From JAKZVK01 sp965248255 (GTDB taxonomy: Bacteria > Acidobacteriota > Terriglobia > Bryobacterales > UBA6623): 64,000 bases of DNA. This document shows, one piece after another, positions 63,755 through 64,000 of the stretch. The notes below the pieces were generated by a model that was given only the letters and a program-made list of their open reading frames with translations, searched no databases and was not told where the DNA came from. The stretch's first letter is position 1; each line of letters opens with the position of its first letter. The stretch lies in the NCBI GenBank assembly GCA_965248255.1, contig CBDFIW010000004.1, positions 3,194,138-3,258,137 of the forward strand. Direction: 5' to 3'. The translations under genes and the position numbers were made by a program.

Positions 63755-64000
63755 AGTAATAGTGCATCCGTGCCCTTGTGCACATCTGCACAATTCTCGT
63801 CGTCTCTCGAACGGCAGATCCTTTAGCCCCAGACCCCGAGGACCGTCTCGGCGTCAAGGCGTGCATTTGCCGGGTCATGAACGCCACTCGGCAACAGCGG
63901 ATTGGCCTTCGTAATCCTGCGCTCGGATCGCTGTACCAGAACGGACACGAGCACCTGGACCCTTAAATCTTTTCCCCGTAGCGCTCTCCAAAATCGCTGG
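63755..64000. other. Right edge of window, no gene recognised
   Basis: 246 bases after the partition genes. It begins with TGCAC-type repeats (63760-63795) and then shows no recognisable coding sequence. Confidence 0.35.

Noticed and set aside
1..64000. CRISPR array
   Set aside because: No series of 25-40-base direct repeats with regular spacers was seen; the repeats found are palindromes, IS ends or short scattered sites.

Overview
The window is a GC-rich bacterial chromosome segment. I infer an acidobacterium-like organism from the mix of a DUF1800 protein, a small zinc-ribbon protein of a type I associate with acidobacteria, a Hanks kinase fused to a formylglycine-enzyme-like domain, a PQQ alcohol dehydrogenase with its own cytochrome c, and succinylase-type lysine genes. 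This assignment is inference; no rRNA is present.

Region 1 (1-21,800) is mostly ordinary chromosome. It holds a DUF1800 protein cut by the window edge, a zinc-ribbon protein and a PQQ-type beta-propeller. Lysine/diaminopimelate genes follow (dapD, dapA, then lysC-dapB as a unit), with tatA, an HU protein, trmFO overlapping xerC, and a cytochrome c/PQQ-dehydrogenase pair. Several accessory genes here carry a stop codon or frameshift: a GT87-like membrane glycosyltransferase, an arsenite methyltransferase-like gene, a beta-propeller and a membrane dipeptidase. A 215-bp near-perfect foldback element lies upstream of the beta-propeller.

Region 2 (21,900-28,300) is a pile-up of mobile DNA. A large kinase-FGE-hydrolase gene is split by a deleted IS630-type element. 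A group II intron with an altered catalytic box (YAGD) lies just upstream of it. A 480-bp miniature IS630 sits on the 5' side of the intron ORF.

Region 3 (28,290-38,850) returns to chromosome: ridA, rpmI-rplT-pheS-pheT, a membrane protein, an SPFH/prohibitin protein, a sugar-phosphate isomerase-like protein, a VWA protein that has lost its metal-binding motif, and tRNA-Val(GAC).

Region 4 (38,900-64,000) is an accessory or defence island. It has a complete IS630 copy (parent of the miniature one), a truncated integrase, an orphan intron domain V hairpin and a GIY-YIG protein. A roughly 14-kb minus-strand operon follows: SNF2/DUF3883 helicase, PHP-SMC (TrlF-like) ATPase, AlbA/GHKL protein, DUF1156 DNA methylase, and HEPN-DUF499 ATPase. 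The helicase, methylase and ATPase match the Hma-type defence arrangement. The two middle genes appear to be an inserted cassette, because the first residues of a second DUF1156 methylase remain stranded just after the helicase. The methylase itself is shifted out of frame in a run of seven G in its SAM-binding motif. Beyond it lie a fused HsdS/HigA relic, an AbiEi-AbiEii pair, a Phd-VapC pair and a plasmid-like ParA/ribbon-helix-helix pair with repeated TGCACAAGTGCA sites.

Apart from the IS ends, most of the damage in this window falls in dispensable genes, while housekeeping genes read cleanly.
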